Shown piece by piece: positions 9,796 to 19,110 of a stretch of DNA of 64,000 nt. The notes below the pieces were generated by a model that was given only the letters and a program-made list of their open reading frames with translations, did no database searches and had not been told where the DNA came from. Origin of the DNA: Sphingobacterium paucimobilis HER1398 (GTDB lineage: Bacteria > Bacteroidota > Bacteroidia > Sphingobacteriales > Sphingobacteriaceae). The position numbers and the translations under genes were made by a program. The stretch is taken from NCBI RefSeq assembly GCF_000416985.1, contig NZ_ATDL01000022.1, positions 310,001 to 374,000 of the forward strand. The letters run 5' to 3'. The stretch's first letter is position 1; the number at the start of each line of letters is the position of its first letter.

Positions 9796-10974
9796 TTATA
9801 ACTTTCTAAATTCTTCTATGCGATGAAAAGTCAAAAAATTAGCATCATGGTTATTTTTAGCATCCGTCTTGCCATCGTTAAAAGCTGTTCTGCACAGTAC
9901 AATGATATCCTTTCCATCGAACAACCAGTCCACATATTGAAATCCATGATTGACCACATCTTCATGTTCCAGAATCACCTTTACATCCTCCCAGTGCTGC
10001 AGATCCTTAGACTTGCGCAACATCAGTACATTCCTGTAACTTGCAGGATTTTTCCTTTTGGGATTAGCAAGGCGGTATCGCTCAGGAATAGAATTCGTCA
10101 ATGTATAATAGTACCCGCTTTCTGTATCCTGCTTAATGACAAATTTTTTACTTCCCCCATCAAACGGAATAAACCCACTGACTGGATCAAAGCTAAGTTT
10201 CTTTCCATCTGTAGAGATCTTCACCATTGCTGCTTTTTCGTCAAGGGTGGTTTTATCATCTACGCGCAGTATATTCCACATCTGCTTGTCCGGTCCCACC
10301 ACAAAATTGCCTTCCAACCAACCCGTAAAATTTCCATTCAGATAGCTTTTGTCAAAAAACAAAGTCGAGCTCGTCTGCCAGGCCTTTGCGCTCAACAGAT
10401 CAGCATCCACTGTTGCAGACATCACCATCGCACCATAGCGTTCGCCCCACTTCAGCACCGGTCCATGTGCCGTCTCCATGGGACGCCATAGACGTCCATT
10501 ATATTCCACCACAGGCATTGGAGCACAGTGAAACTCACCAGTCAACAGTACCCCATTTTCTTTGTTCGTAGGTTGGGTCCAAGACTTTCCGCCATCCTGA
10601 GATTTACGGATCAGTACCGAACCGTGATGCCGATCTGGCCCCAACAAGTACAAATCACCTTTATGCACAAACAAAGAGCTCCAAAAGGCACCACTGATCT
10701 CACTTACTTTTTTCCAGCTGCGTCCCTTGTTTTTAGACCGATAGACCGTCGTTACCGCCTGTTGCCATTCTGAACTTTGAGGGCCAAAAAAATCATGGGA
10801 GGCCACATAGTCACCATTAGGCAATACCGCCAAGCTCGGCGAACCGATATACTTCTTGGTACTTGTCGGCTGATAATGTACCACAGTACCCGGCACCTGC
10901 GGAAATCGCTGGGCAAAAGCCGCCGTCTGTGAAAATAAAAAGAGCACGTATATAAAAAATAATCTTTGCATCAT
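9796..10974 (-). CDS. Sialidase-superfamily exported protein (BNR/Asp-box)
   Basis: About 392 residues, started at the first Met of MMQRLFFIYVLF because a signal peptide ending at AFAQ follows; an ATG at 11010 would add 12 residues. The six-bladed sialidase fold is suggested by Asp-box-like turns (SKNKGRSWKKV at about residue 78 and the good SQDGGKSWTQP at about 128) and by PSLAVLPNGDYVASHD. It is likely an exported glycosidase or glycan-binding protein. True sialidase activity is not implied, since the arginine triad cannot be confirmed by eye and no sialic-acid genes are nearby. Confidence 0.75.
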   Translation of the reverse strand: MMQRLFFIYVLFLFSQTAAFAQRFPQVPGTVVHYQPTSTKKYIGSPSLAVLPNGDYVASHDFFGPQSSEWQQAVTTVYRSKNKGRSWKKVSEISGAFWSSLFVHKGDLYLLGPDRHHGSVLIRKSQDGGKSWTQPTNKENGVLLTGEFHCAPMPVVEYNGRLWRPMETAHGPVLKWGERYGAMVMSATVDADLLSAKAWQTSSTLFFDKSYLNGNFTGWLEGNFVVGPDKQMWNILRVDDKTTLDEKAAMVKISTDGKKLSFDPVSGFIPFDGGSKKFVIKQDTESGYYYTLTNSIPERYRLANPKRKNPASYRNVLMLRKSKDLQHWEDVKVILEHEDVVNHGFQYVDWLFDGKDIIVLCRTAFNDGKTDAKNNHDANFLTFHRIEEFRKL

Positions 10975-11015
10975 ATCACTTGTTTTATAATCCATTGAAC
11001 TAAAATACAATTCTC

Positions 11016-11936
11016 TTAGGCTATTTCAAGATTTTCGTAGTCTACTTTTAGTTTATTCAGTTTAATCTTGGTGTCTTCGTCCAATTCTTCGATATCCGTA
11101 CGACGACAGACCGTATTTATATCCACCCCTGTCAATTGCAGATAGTACTTTGCCGAGTTGGGATACGCGTAGTGCATCACCCCCATATTATCGGAGAGAA
11201 ACTGTTGCACCTGATCCACCTTATCCCTTTGCGCAGCATCACTGTAGTTATGACACAGCCATACGATCAGCTCAGGAAAATAATTGCCCTGAATACACGA
11301 CAGGCCAGCTGATCCTGCTTCCAGGGTAGCTACCGCATGCCCCATGTAGGCATCATACAAACCAAAATCATCAGCACCTGCTGTACCCCCTATTTTGGCA
11401 CTCACATTATTAATATCCAGAGAGGTATCCTTGTGATAGGTAATACGACCAGTCTTGACGAGCTCTCCTAAAAAATCAGGAGCAATCACCCGCTTATAAG
11501 GCACCGGACATTCATAAAAACCCAAAGGCACCCCATCCGTCAGTGCCAGCAAGGCTTTCACATTGGATCTAAAAGTCGCTTCATCATCCTTCTCCTCCGC
11601 CATCAGGCTTGTGATCACAATAACAGCATCGATACCCGTTGCATATATTTCTTTTACAAAAGCAGCTTGTTCTTCAACAGTCTCTGAAAAAGTACCCGTC
11701 GCTACCACCGGCACCCTTCCGGCGACCTTTTTGACGATAAAGGAGACCGACTCCAGCATTTCCTGCTTCGAGAGCTCAAACATCTCACTCGACAGGCAGT
11801 TCGCAAACAGTCCCTCTGCCCCCGCTTTTAAATAGAGTTCTACCAGATTTTCCAAGGCCGCGTAGTCTATACTCTTGTCTTCACAAAAGGGCATAAGCAT
11901 CACGGGAATAAATTTTTTATTATTCCTATTCATCAT
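11016..11936 (-). CDS. DapA/NanA-family aldolase or lyase (class I)
   Basis: 306 residues forming a TIM barrel of the dihydrodipicolinate synthase/N-acetylneuraminate lyase family. The Schiff-base lysine is Lys169 (ITYHKDTS) and the catalytic tyrosine is Tyr141 (GFYECPVPYKR). Such enzymes split or form 2-keto acids through a lysine imine. The usual GTTGE-type loop reads ANCLSSEM here, which argues against true DapA. Its place between a transporter and a sialidase-fold gene points to breakdown of a sugar-derived keto acid, but the substrate is open. Confidence 0.85.
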   Translation of the reverse strand: MMNRNNKKFIPVMLMPFCEDKSIDYAALENLVELYLKAGAEGLFANCLSSEMFELSKQEMLESVSFIVKKVAGRVPVVATGTFSETVEEQAAFVKEIYATGIDAVIVITSLMAEEKDDEATFRSNVKALLALTDGVPLGFYECPVPYKRVIAPDFLGELVKTGRITYHKDTSLDINNVSAKIGGTAGADDFGLYDAYMGHAVATLEAGSAGLSCIQGNYFPELIVWLCHNYSDAAQRDKVDQVQQFLSDNMGVMHYAYPNSAKYYLQLTGVDINTVCRRTDIEELDEDTKIKLNKLKVDYENLEIA

Positions 11937-11956
11937 TTTCTATATGTTTTATTACG

Positions 11957-13507
11957 TTATTTGGTTCTTAATTTGCGGCTTATATTACCGACTAAAAAAA
12001 TGGTTAGTGTACCCACTACTATAATCATATTGGCATGCAAAGGATTTCGCAGATAAGCCATATCTTCCGGAATGAGGTATGAAAAAGTCATCCAGAGAAT
12101 GACACAGATACCCACGATTGTACCTATAATAGCATCACTGTTAGTCGCCTTTTTACTGATGAGTCCCAGCAGGAAAAGCCCCAACATCCCTCCGGCAAAA
12201 ATACCCGACAGCGTCCACCATACATCCAACAAGCTCTTTATTCCGATCATGGCGATACCGCAGATCATACCGATCACCCCTACGATAACGGTAGCGATAT
12301 ACAGCACTTTCAAGCTATTCTGATCCGAGGACTCCCTATTGAAATACCTCTTGTAGATATCCTCCGTAAATACAGTCGCAGAAGCATTCATTCCCGAGCT
12401 GATCGTACTCATGGCAGCCGACAGTATGGCCGACACAATAAGACCCAGCAATCCCGTTGGAATCATATACACCATAAAATGCGGCATGATCTTGTCCCCA
12501 TAATCCGAAGGCTTTAAAGTCGCAGCCAGTTCGGCTACCTTCGAATTCTCAACAGCCAGCCCCAATTGTTCCGATGCCGCCTGCAACTTGATTGTATCCA
12601 ACAAGGCAGGATTTTGGAGATAATAAGTATAAAGGCAAGTTCCAATGACAAAAAACAACAGCGATACCGGCACATAGATCCATACACAGAGCCACACTGA
12701 TTTATTTGCTTCCTTAGGATTTGATGCCGTGTGATAGCGCTGCACATAGTTTTGGTCCATTCCGAAGTTATTCAGGTTGATAAAGAACCCGTACAGCAGT
12801 ACAACCCAGAACGATGAGTTGACAAAATCAAAATCCAGTGTCCCCAGACTGAATTTATTCTCTGCCATTCCGACATCGATAATGTCCTTAAAGCCGCCCG
12901 GTACCTCTCGCACGACCAGGTAAATGATGATCAGTGCGCCGAGTGTCTTTAATATTCCCTGTACGACCTCCGTCCAGATTACAGCTTCTATCCCCCCCAT
13001 CACCGTATAGATGACTATACATATCCCAGTCACGACCATGATCATCACCATGCTGTATCCCGTGAGCGCCTGCAGAGTCAGGGATATTCCAAAGAAAATA
13101 GAACCGATACGGGCCAACTGTGTCAACAGAAAACAGACGACAGCGTATGTACGGGCCCAGGTACCAAATCTTTTTTCCAGGTTAGTATAAGCAGACACCT
13201 CCCCAGTACTCCTATAGAAGGGCACAAAATACTTCGTTGCCAGCCAAGCCGCCAAGGGCATCGACAGACTGAAAGCAAATGCATTCCAATTACCCCCAAA
13301 AGCCTTTCCAGGTACGCCCAGAAAAGTATTGGAGCTCAAAAATGTCGCATAGATCGATATACCGATAGCCCAGCCCGGTATCCGTCCCGCAGCCCTTGTA
13401 AACTCATCGGCCGACTTATTTCTTCGCGAGAAATAAACGCCTACAAGTACCATCGCTACGAGATAGACCAGGATTATGGCAATATCGAGTATAGGGAGAT
13501 TCTTCAT
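11957..13507 (-). CDS. Sodium:solute symporter (SSS/SLC5 family)
   Basis: 516 residues with about 13 membrane helices. The family pattern is seen in SADEFTRAAGRIPGWAIG near the start and in the core SAAMSTISSGMNASATVFTEDIY, which includes the Na-binding serine region. It should bring the released sugar or sugar acid into the cytoplasm with Na+. Its ATG overlaps the stop of the kinase gene upstream (ATGA at 13504-13507), a sign of coupled translation. Confidence 0.92.
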   Translation of the reverse strand: MKNLPILDIAIILVYLVAMVLVGVYFSRRNKSADEFTRAAGRIPGWAIGISIYATFLSSNTFLGVPGKAFGGNWNAFAFSLSMPLAAWLATKYFVPFYRSTGEVSAYTNLEKRFGTWARTYAVVCFLLTQLARIGSIFFGISLTLQALTGYSMVMIMVVTGICIVIYTVMGGIEAVIWTEVVQGILKTLGALIIIYLVVREVPGGFKDIIDVGMAENKFSLGTLDFDFVNSSFWVVLLYGFFINLNNFGMDQNYVQRYHTASNPKEANKSVWLCVWIYVPVSLLFFVIGTCLYTYYLQNPALLDTIKLQAASEQLGLAVENSKVAELAATLKPSDYGDKIMPHFMVYMIPTGLLGLIVSAILSAAMSTISSGMNASATVFTEDIYKRYFNRESSDQNSLKVLYIATVIVGVIGMICGIAMIGIKSLLDVWWTLSGIFAGGMLGLFLLGLISKKATNSDAIIGTIVGICVILWMTFSYLIPEDMAYLRNPLHANMIIVVGTLTIFLVGNISRKLRTK

Positions 13508-15141
13508 AATTTAAATTGTGTTAGTTCTTTATAACCTTGATATAATTTTTCATAAACAGCGGCACGTTCCGCATTAAAATGATATGTTTTTGAAACCCTA
13601 GCCGCAAGTTTTAATTTTGCCTGATCGATATCCCCGTATATCCCCGAGGCCAGCGCTGCAAAGATGACAGATCCCAGGGCACAGGTCTGATCGCTATCCA
13701 CCACCTGCACGTCACAGCCAAGCACATCGGCCAATACCTGCACGACATAAGGCGCCTTGTTGGGTATTCCCCCCGTAGCGATTACCGTTTTGATAGGAAT
13801 ATGGTAAGACCTGAACCGATCGATGATCGCCTTGGAGCCAAAGGCTGTCCCCTCGACCAGTGCTTTAAAGATATGTCCGGCCTGCGTAGCCAATGTAAAC
13901 CCGCTCGCAATGCCCCTCTTGGTAAAGTCTGCATCGGGAGTCCGTCTTCCATTGTGATATTCGGTAAAGAGCATATCTCCTTCCGTCAATGGAACAGCTT
14001 CTGCAGCGGCCGTGATATAGTCAAAAAAACCATCTTCTACCGCTAGCCGCTGCTGCTCCGAAAGCCCCAATCCGTCTATGTCCATCACCGGTCTAAGCAT
14101 CATCTTTTTAAACCAGTTATAGATATCGCCAAATGCAGACTGTCCGGCTTCAAAGCCAATCATCCCCGGATCAATAGAACCCTCGACCTGTCCGCAGATC
14201 CCTTCCACCAGAGGCGGATTGTCCTCTTTTGGAACCACCAACATATCGCAGGTCGATGTACCGATCACCTTGATCAAGGTATACGCCTCGCTCCCGGCTC
14301 CGACCGCCCCGTGGTGCGCATCGATAGCCCCCACTGTGATCAGGGTATCCTCATCAAAACCAAATCTTGCTACCATCTCCTTGGAGATCTTACCAAATAC
14401 CTGGTCCGATGTATACGTATCGGTATAAAACCGATTGACCAAATGATAGAAAGAAGAGTCCAGCGAACAGAGAAATTCGGTCGAAGGCAAGCCACCATGT
14501 CCCTCATTCCACATCGCCTTGTGCCCTGCTGCACAGCGGTTACGCTTTATCTGCGCAGGCACGGTCGTACCCGAAAGATACGTTGGAATCCAATCCGATT
14601 GTTCTACCCAGGTAAAGGCATTATTCTTGACCTCCCCATCTGCACGATTGACATGCAGGATCTTGGACCAAAACCATTCCGAGGAGTATATACCTCCGCT
14701 ATACCGTGTATAGTCTATAGACCATTTCCTGGCGAGTGCATTTATCTCATCCGCTTCTTTGATAGCCGTATGGTCTTTCCATAGGATAAACATCGCATTC
14801 GGATTGTCCTCCATTCCTTCGCATAAGGCCAGCGGTCGACAATTAGCGTCTATCGCTACCGGAGTAGATCCTGTAGTATTCGTGCCTATGGCCTTTATCT
14901 GTTTAATGGCCTCCGAAGACAGCCCTTTAAGCAGCTCCGCAAAGACCCGATCGATCGACTCGATATAGTCCAGGGGATGTTGCCTATATTGATCTTTGGC
15001 GGAATCACAGTACATGCCTTTTTTCCATCGTTCAAAGTAGGCTACCGAAGTAGCGACCACCTCTCCTGAGACCGCATTGACCAACAGACCCCGCACCGAA
15101 TCCGTCCCAAAATCCATCCCTATGACCAACTTCTCTTTCAT
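13504..15141 (-). CDS. araB: Ribulokinase, FGGY family (AraB type)
   Basis: 545 residues. The ATPase start IGMDFGTDSVRGLLV and many blocks (NPNAMFILWKDHTA, GGIYSSEWFWSKILHV, GAVGAG, KVIGTSTCDML, GFEAGQSAFGDIYNWF) match the E. coli AraB ribulokinase as I remember it. It phosphorylates a ketopentose, classically L-ribulose, using ATP. No AraD-type 4-epimerase is encoded in this operon, so the product either feeds an unlinked enzyme or the substrate is another ketose. It lies 12 bp after the isomerase gene and overlaps the symporter start. Confidence 0.9.
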   Translation of the reverse strand: MKEKLVIGMDFGTDSVRGLLVNAVSGEVVATSVAYFERWKKGMYCDSAKDQYRQHPLDYIESIDRVFAELLKGLSSEAIKQIKAIGTNTTGSTPVAIDANCRPLALCEGMEDNPNAMFILWKDHTAIKEADEINALARKWSIDYTRYSGGIYSSEWFWSKILHVNRADGEVKNNAFTWVEQSDWIPTYLSGTTVPAQIKRNRCAAGHKAMWNEGHGGLPSTEFLCSLDSSFYHLVNRFYTDTYTSDQVFGKISKEMVARFGFDEDTLITVGAIDAHHGAVGAGSEAYTLIKVIGTSTCDMLVVPKEDNPPLVEGICGQVEGSIDPGMIGFEAGQSAFGDIYNWFKKMMLRPVMDIDGLGLSEQQRLAVEDGFFDYITAAAEAVPLTEGDMLFTEYHNGRRTPDADFTKRGIASGFTLATQAGHIFKALVEGTAFGSKAIIDRFRSYHIPIKTVIATGGIPNKAPYVVQVLADVLGCDVQVVDSDQTCALGSVIFAALASGIYGDIDQAKLKLAARVSKTYHFNAERAAVYEKLYQGYKELTQFKL

Positions 15142-15153
15142 AACAGCGCCTTA

Positions 15154-16764
15154 TTAGCTTATTCCACAAAAATTGACTTTAATACCCAGCTCCTGCATGG
15201 TCGCTGCTTTTATCTCTGCGGCACGTCTGACATCAAACTCACCATCCACATAGACAACCTGTATATGATTGGCCTTATGTTTGGCCATCATCTGGTCACG
15301 GCTTACCCCATCCAACACGCCATGCATGATAGGCCACTGCTTATCGGTCAGGTTCCACCGACGTTCCGTTTCTTCAGCCGGCAGCTCCATCACTTTACCA
15401 GTACCGATATCGCAGAACAGTTCATTATTGTCGATATAAATACGGCTCCATACGATCTTGCCCGGGCGACTTATCCCCCGCAATGTACCTCCGCCCTTTT
15501 TAAAGAACATCGCAGGTTGTCTTAGACTGTCTGCACCTTGATAACCATTGATAAAATGAGATGCAGGTGCCGCTCCAGATATCAAGAATACCCATACAAA
15601 TTCATCCACACCATTCACCTTATAATCCTCGCCATAGCGCAGGTCGTGCAAGGTATTATCACCATCCAAGCCCAACTTGTTCCACAAATGGTACGTTACA
15701 TAACCGTCTATTCCTGCACATTCGTCTACTTCATTGAAATGAGGCAGCGCTTTGCCCGCATAGAGCTCACTTCCCTTGTCATTATATACAGGAGGTCTCT
15801 CGGTATTATTCAACAAGCCCTCTACCAGATCGCTGGCGGCTACCAGATCCTTCAATCCCTGTTGATATTGAATCCCGATCGTATCACAGCCAAATTCATC
15901 TGCCAATCGTAGCGCTGCAATATACATCTTGCACTGCTCGATAGTCTGTTCGCGGGTCAGTTCGGTAACCGGGTCTTGTCCCCAGTCAAACTTCATTCCC
16001 TTGTCCAGCATCCATGTAAGCACGCTTTCCGCATCACTATCCGACACCGTCAACATCTTCGCATATAATGTAGACTGACTCAGACGCTCCTTAAAGATTC
16101 CCAATTTATGGATCAGAGCATCCGGAACGATCGCGTTGAACATTCCCATACAGCCCTCATCGAATACCCCCATCACGATGCGATCCTCAAGAATACGCTG
16201 AGCCAAATCTTTTGCTATATGACGATCTGCATCCGCTAGATTATCGGCTTTAAAAGGATGTACATGCGAATAATCATGTGTTATTGTTCCCTTTTCCGTC
16301 CACTCTTCAAGTTTCTCCATAAAGAAACTGTCCGTAAAATCCTTGCTCCATAAAAAACTGTACGCTACCTCTGCCTTCGTCAGGGATCCCGTCAGATTCA
16401 TCGCTCCCACCAGTCCCGGATAGGTACCATCCCAATTGGCCACTACCAATATCGGTCCACGGTGTGCGATCAGACCCGCCAATACATGGTGACTGTACTG
16501 CCACACACTCTCTGCTACGATCAGTGGTGCATCTTTGTCTATATTCCGGAATACTTTTATCCCTTCGTGTTGATAATCGATAAATCCATGTCCCTTTTCG
16601 GCATTATAATCATGGGCACGCGTGATACTCCATCCCAATTTATCAAAAGCAGTCTGGAGCATTTCTTCCATTTTCTGCTGCATCGGCCAGCAGTTCAGAT
16701 TTGCTGATGGCCTCAGATCTCCACTACATACAAGTATTGCCTGTTTATTATTTTTTGCTGTCAT
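15154..16764 (-). CDS. L-fucose/L-arabinose isomerase-family protein
   Basis: 536 residues from the ATG of MTAKNNKQAIL (16764); an in-frame ATG at 16839 would add 25 unlikely residues. The fold of FucI/AraA aldose-ketose isomerases is suggested by VFDEGCMGMFNAIVPD in the middle and by a C-terminal block (ISRPGKIVWSRIYI, DIGTGKVMELPAEE, KHKANHIQVVY) that includes a conserved His of the metal site. It would turn an aldose into the ketose that the adjacent kinase phosphorylates. First gene of the operon, divergent from the AraC regulator. The sugar is not determined. Confidence 0.78.
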   Translation of the reverse strand: MTAKNNKQAILVCSGDLRPSANLNCWPMQQKMEEMLQTAFDKLGWSITRAHDYNAEKGHGFIDYQHEGIKVFRNIDKDAPLIVAESVWQYSHHVLAGLIAHRGPILVVANWDGTYPGLVGAMNLTGSLTKAEVAYSFLWSKDFTDSFFMEKLEEWTEKGTITHDYSHVHPFKADNLADADRHIAKDLAQRILEDRIVMGVFDEGCMGMFNAIVPDALIHKLGIFKERLSQSTLYAKMLTVSDSDAESVLTWMLDKGMKFDWGQDPVTELTREQTIEQCKMYIAALRLADEFGCDTIGIQYQQGLKDLVAASDLVEGLLNNTERPPVYNDKGSELYAGKALPHFNEVDECAGIDGYVTYHLWNKLGLDGDNTLHDLRYGEDYKVNGVDEFVWVFLISGAAPASHFINGYQGADSLRQPAMFFKKGGGTLRGISRPGKIVWSRIYIDNNELFCDIGTGKVMELPAEETERRWNLTDKQWPIMHGVLDGVSRDQMMAKHKANHIQVVYVDGEFDVRRAAEIKAATMQELGIKVNFCGIS

Positions 16765-16792
16765 AGTAAACTTTTTTTTATAACCGGTATTA

Positions 16793-16800
16793 CAAATATC
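16793..16800 (-). promoter_or_regulatory. Possible -7 element of the sugar operon
   Basis: The minus strand reads GATATTTG, seven of eight matches to TAnnTTTG, 29 bp before the isomerase start. No TTTG lies at -33, as expected for an activator-dependent promoter. Confidence 0.3.
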
Positions 16801-16858
16801 TGTGAAGATCAGGGGGAAATAGTTTAATAATTTAGCCACTTATTCCCACATCTTATCA

Positions 16859-16894
16859 TAAAGTTGATTATATCAGTTCCTTTTCTCAACTTTA
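16859..16894. promoter_or_regulatory. 9-bp inverted repeat in the divergent promoter
   Basis: TAAAGTTGA (16859-16867) and TCAACTTTA (16886-16894) form a perfect inverted repeat with an 18-bp spacer, so the half-sites are 27 bp apart. It lies 25 bp before the AraC start and about 95 bp before the isomerase start. An operator for the divergent AraC protein is the simplest reading, but this is an inference. Confidence 0.45.
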
Positions 16895-16918
16895 GTAAGA
16901 ATATAACACACACTGATT

Positions 16919-17791
16919 ATGAAAGCGAAATTTCATCAAGTTCCCAAGACCAGCGACCATACCTTCAAGATCCGCCATGACGTGTTGCCTCATTTTGGCA
17001 CGATATGGCACTATCATCCAGAGATCGAGCTGCACTATCTGATCAAAGGAGAAGGCATTCGCTTTATTGGAGAGAACATCGCTAACTTTGAAAAGGACGA
17101 ACTCATCCTCCTGGGAAGCAATATCCCCCACACCTGGAAATGCAAACCAAAATCAGATGGCGAGTACTATGTTGAAGCGCTCGTACTTCACTTTCACCCG
17201 GAGTCGCTAGGCCACAACTTTCTTAACCTCCCTGAAACTTTAAAAGTCCAGAAACTGTTGGCGCTGGCCCGGCAGGGCATGATCGTACAGGGGGATTCCA
17301 AAAAGAAGGTCATCAAGCTTATGGAAAAAATGAAAGAATCACAGGGCATCAACAAGATTGTCTATTTATTAAAGATCTTCGACCTGCTGAGCAACAATAC
17401 CGATTATGAAATTATCTCTCCAAACTATGCTGCCGAATCGTCGGATAGCTTTGATTCGGATCGGGTCAACAAGATCTTCAACTACACTTTCAACAATTTT
17501 GAAAAAAACATCAGCCTGGAAACAATGGCCGAGCTGAGCAACCTGAGCGTAACTTCCTTCTGTCGTTTTTTCAAAAACCTGACCCAGAAGTCATATTATG
17601 ATTTTCTGACCGAAATCCGGATCAATCACGCCTGCCGGTTGCTTATCAATAGTCCGATGAAAATCGGTGCTATCGCCGAAGAGAGCGGTTTCGAAAATAC
17701 CTCCAACTTCTACAGACACTTCAGACGCTTCAAGAATACTACACCGAGCACCTTTAAAAAAGACTATCTAAGTGATTTTGCCAATCGTTGA
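16919..17791 (+). CDS. AraC-family regulator with cupin sensor domain
   Basis: 290 residues: an N-terminal cupin (about 20-110, with HYHPEIELHYLIKGEG and a Gly/Pro turn before HTWKC) and a C-terminal pair of helix-turn-helix motifs (about 185-285; ISLETMAELSNLSVTSFCRFFK and IGAIAEESGFENTSNFYRHFRRF). Such proteins bind a small sugar in the cupin and activate a neighbouring operon. It is divergent from the isomerase-kinase-symporter operon across 154 bp and is very probably its regulator. Confidence 0.9.
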   Translation: MKAKFHQVPKTSDHTFKIRHDVLPHFGTIWHYHPEIELHYLIKGEGIRFIGENIANFEKDELILLGSNIPHTWKCKPKSDGEYYVEALVLHFHPESLGHNFLNLPETLKVQKLLALARQGMIVQGDSKKKVIKLMEKMKESQGINKIVYLLKIFDLLSNNTDYEIISPNYAAESSDSFDSDRVNKIFNYTFNNFEKNISLETMAELSNLSVTSFCRFFKNLTQKSYYDFLTEIRINHACRLLINSPMKIGAIAEESGFENTSNFYRHFRRFKNTTPSTFKKDYLSDFANR

Positions 17792-17914
17792 TCACAGAAT
17801 CCGTCTCCTTGTACTACCTGTGACAGGCTATCGCTTTTAAGTCTTCCTATTGTAAAAAGAGTGTGCCACGACCAGCAATAAACCTTTTTCAGCGAAAAAC
17901 ATAGTACAAGGCAT

Positions 17915-17922
17915 TATCTTTG
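17915..17922 (+). promoter_or_regulatory. -7 element of the msrAB gene
   Basis: TATCTTTG matches the Bacteroidota -7 consensus exactly, 51 bp upstream of the start codon. The -33 element is weak. Confidence 0.45.
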
Positions 17923-17973
17923 TATAACATACTCCATAAGGTCAATTATGCTCTTATGACAATGGGATAGACA

Positions 17974-19068
17974 ATGAAACAGCTACTGGCACTAATTTCC
18001 CTTGCGATCGGCATTTTTTTGCTTGGTAAGATTGGCTTTTCGCAGAAGACATCGGATTTGAAATCGTCAAAACAACAACATACTATGGACAATACAAACG
18101 CACACAATCAGGTTATATATTTTGCAGGCGGATGCTTTTGGGGCACCGAGCACTTCTTCAAGCAAGTACGCGGCGTGACGGCGACAGAGGTAGGCTATGC
18201 CAACGGAGATACGGAAAATCCTTCTTACAAGGAGGTATGCACCGGCCACACGGGATTTGCCGAAGCGGTCAAGGTGATCTATGATCCGGCGGTCATCGAC
18301 CTTAAATTATTAATAGACCTCTTCTTTAAGACTATCGATCCTACCACCCTCAACAGACAGGGCAATGACATCGGTACCCAATACCGCACCGGCATCTATT
18401 ATACCAATGCGGCAGATATACCTGTCATCGAGGAGCGCCTGACAGACCTTAAGAAACAGTACAATGCTGATATCGTTGTCGAGCTGGAGCCCTTGAAAAA
18501 CTACTATGATGCGGAGACCTACCATCAGAAGTACCTGGACAAAAATCCAGGCGGATACTGCCATATCGGTCCAGACCTATTTGAAATAGCAAGACAGGCC
18601 AATCCAGCACCAGCTACATTGACCTATCAGAAAGCGGACAAAGAGACGTTGAAAAAGACCCTCACTCCGCTTCAGTATGAGGTGACACAGAATAATGCCA
18701 CCGAGCGTCCTTTCCAAAATGAATACGACAGCGAATTCAGAGAGGGTATCTATGTCGATATCACGACAGGAGAACCGCTCTTTATCTCTACCGACAAGTT
18801 TGATGCCGGTTGTGGATGGCCAGCATTCTCCAAGCCGATCAACAACAGCCTGATCGAAGAGGTATCCGATAATTCGCACGGCATGAGACGTGTAGAGGTA
18901 CGCAGCAAAACCGGAGATGCACATCTTGGCCATGTATTCAATGATGGTCCAGCCGACAAGGGCGGACTGCGTTACTGCATCAACAGCGCCTCGCTCAAGT
19001 TTGTTCCCAAAGAAGAAATGAAAGCAGCTGGTTATGAAAAGTACATTCAGCTACTAGATAAAAAATAA
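17974..19068 (+). CDS. msrAB: Peptide methionine sulfoxide reductase, MsrA-MsrB fusion
   Basis: 364 residues with an N-terminal signal segment (1-24), so it acts in the envelope. The MsrA domain (about 45-200) carries the catalytic Cys54 in GGCFWGTE; the MsrB domain (about 220-355) carries the catalytic Cys335 in RYCINS and Cys280 in the DAGCGWPAF loop. The loop has no CxxC, so this is the zinc-free MsrB type. The two domains reduce the S and R forms of methionine sulfoxide and repair oxidised proteins. A terminator follows directly. Confidence 0.95.
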   Translation: MKQLLALISLAIGIFLLGKIGFSQKTSDLKSSKQQHTMDNTNAHNQVIYFAGGCFWGTEHFFKQVRGVTATEVGYANGDTENPSYKEVCTGHTGFAEAVKVIYDPAVIDLKLLIDLFFKTIDPTTLNRQGNDIGTQYRTGIYYTNAADIPVIEERLTDLKKQYNADIVVELEPLKNYYDAETYHQKYLDKNPGGYCHIGPDLFEIARQANPAPATLTYQKADKETLKKTLTPLQYEVTQNNATERPFQNEYDSEFREGIYVDITTGEPLFISTDKFDAGCGWPAFSKPINNSLIEEVSDNSHGMRRVEVRSKTGDAHLGHVFNDGPADKGGLRYCINSASLKFVPKEEMKAAGYEKYIQLLDKK

Positions 19069-19076
19069 GCAAAAGG

Positions 19077-19110
19077 AAGCCCGACAACAGCTATGTCGGG
19101 CTTTCTTTTT
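19077..19110. terminator. Terminator after msrAB
   Basis: AAGCCCGACA (19077-19086) pairs with TGTCGGGCTT (19094-19103) around a 7-nt loop, followed by TTCTTTTT. It also ends the convergent lipoprotein gene. Confidence 0.85.

Noticed and set aside
9796..11936. Sialic-acid catabolism locus based on sialidase-fold and NanA-family genes
   Set aside because: No ManNAc epimerase, kinase or GlcNAc-6-phosphate genes are nearby, and the operon instead carries pentose-type isomerase and kinase genes.
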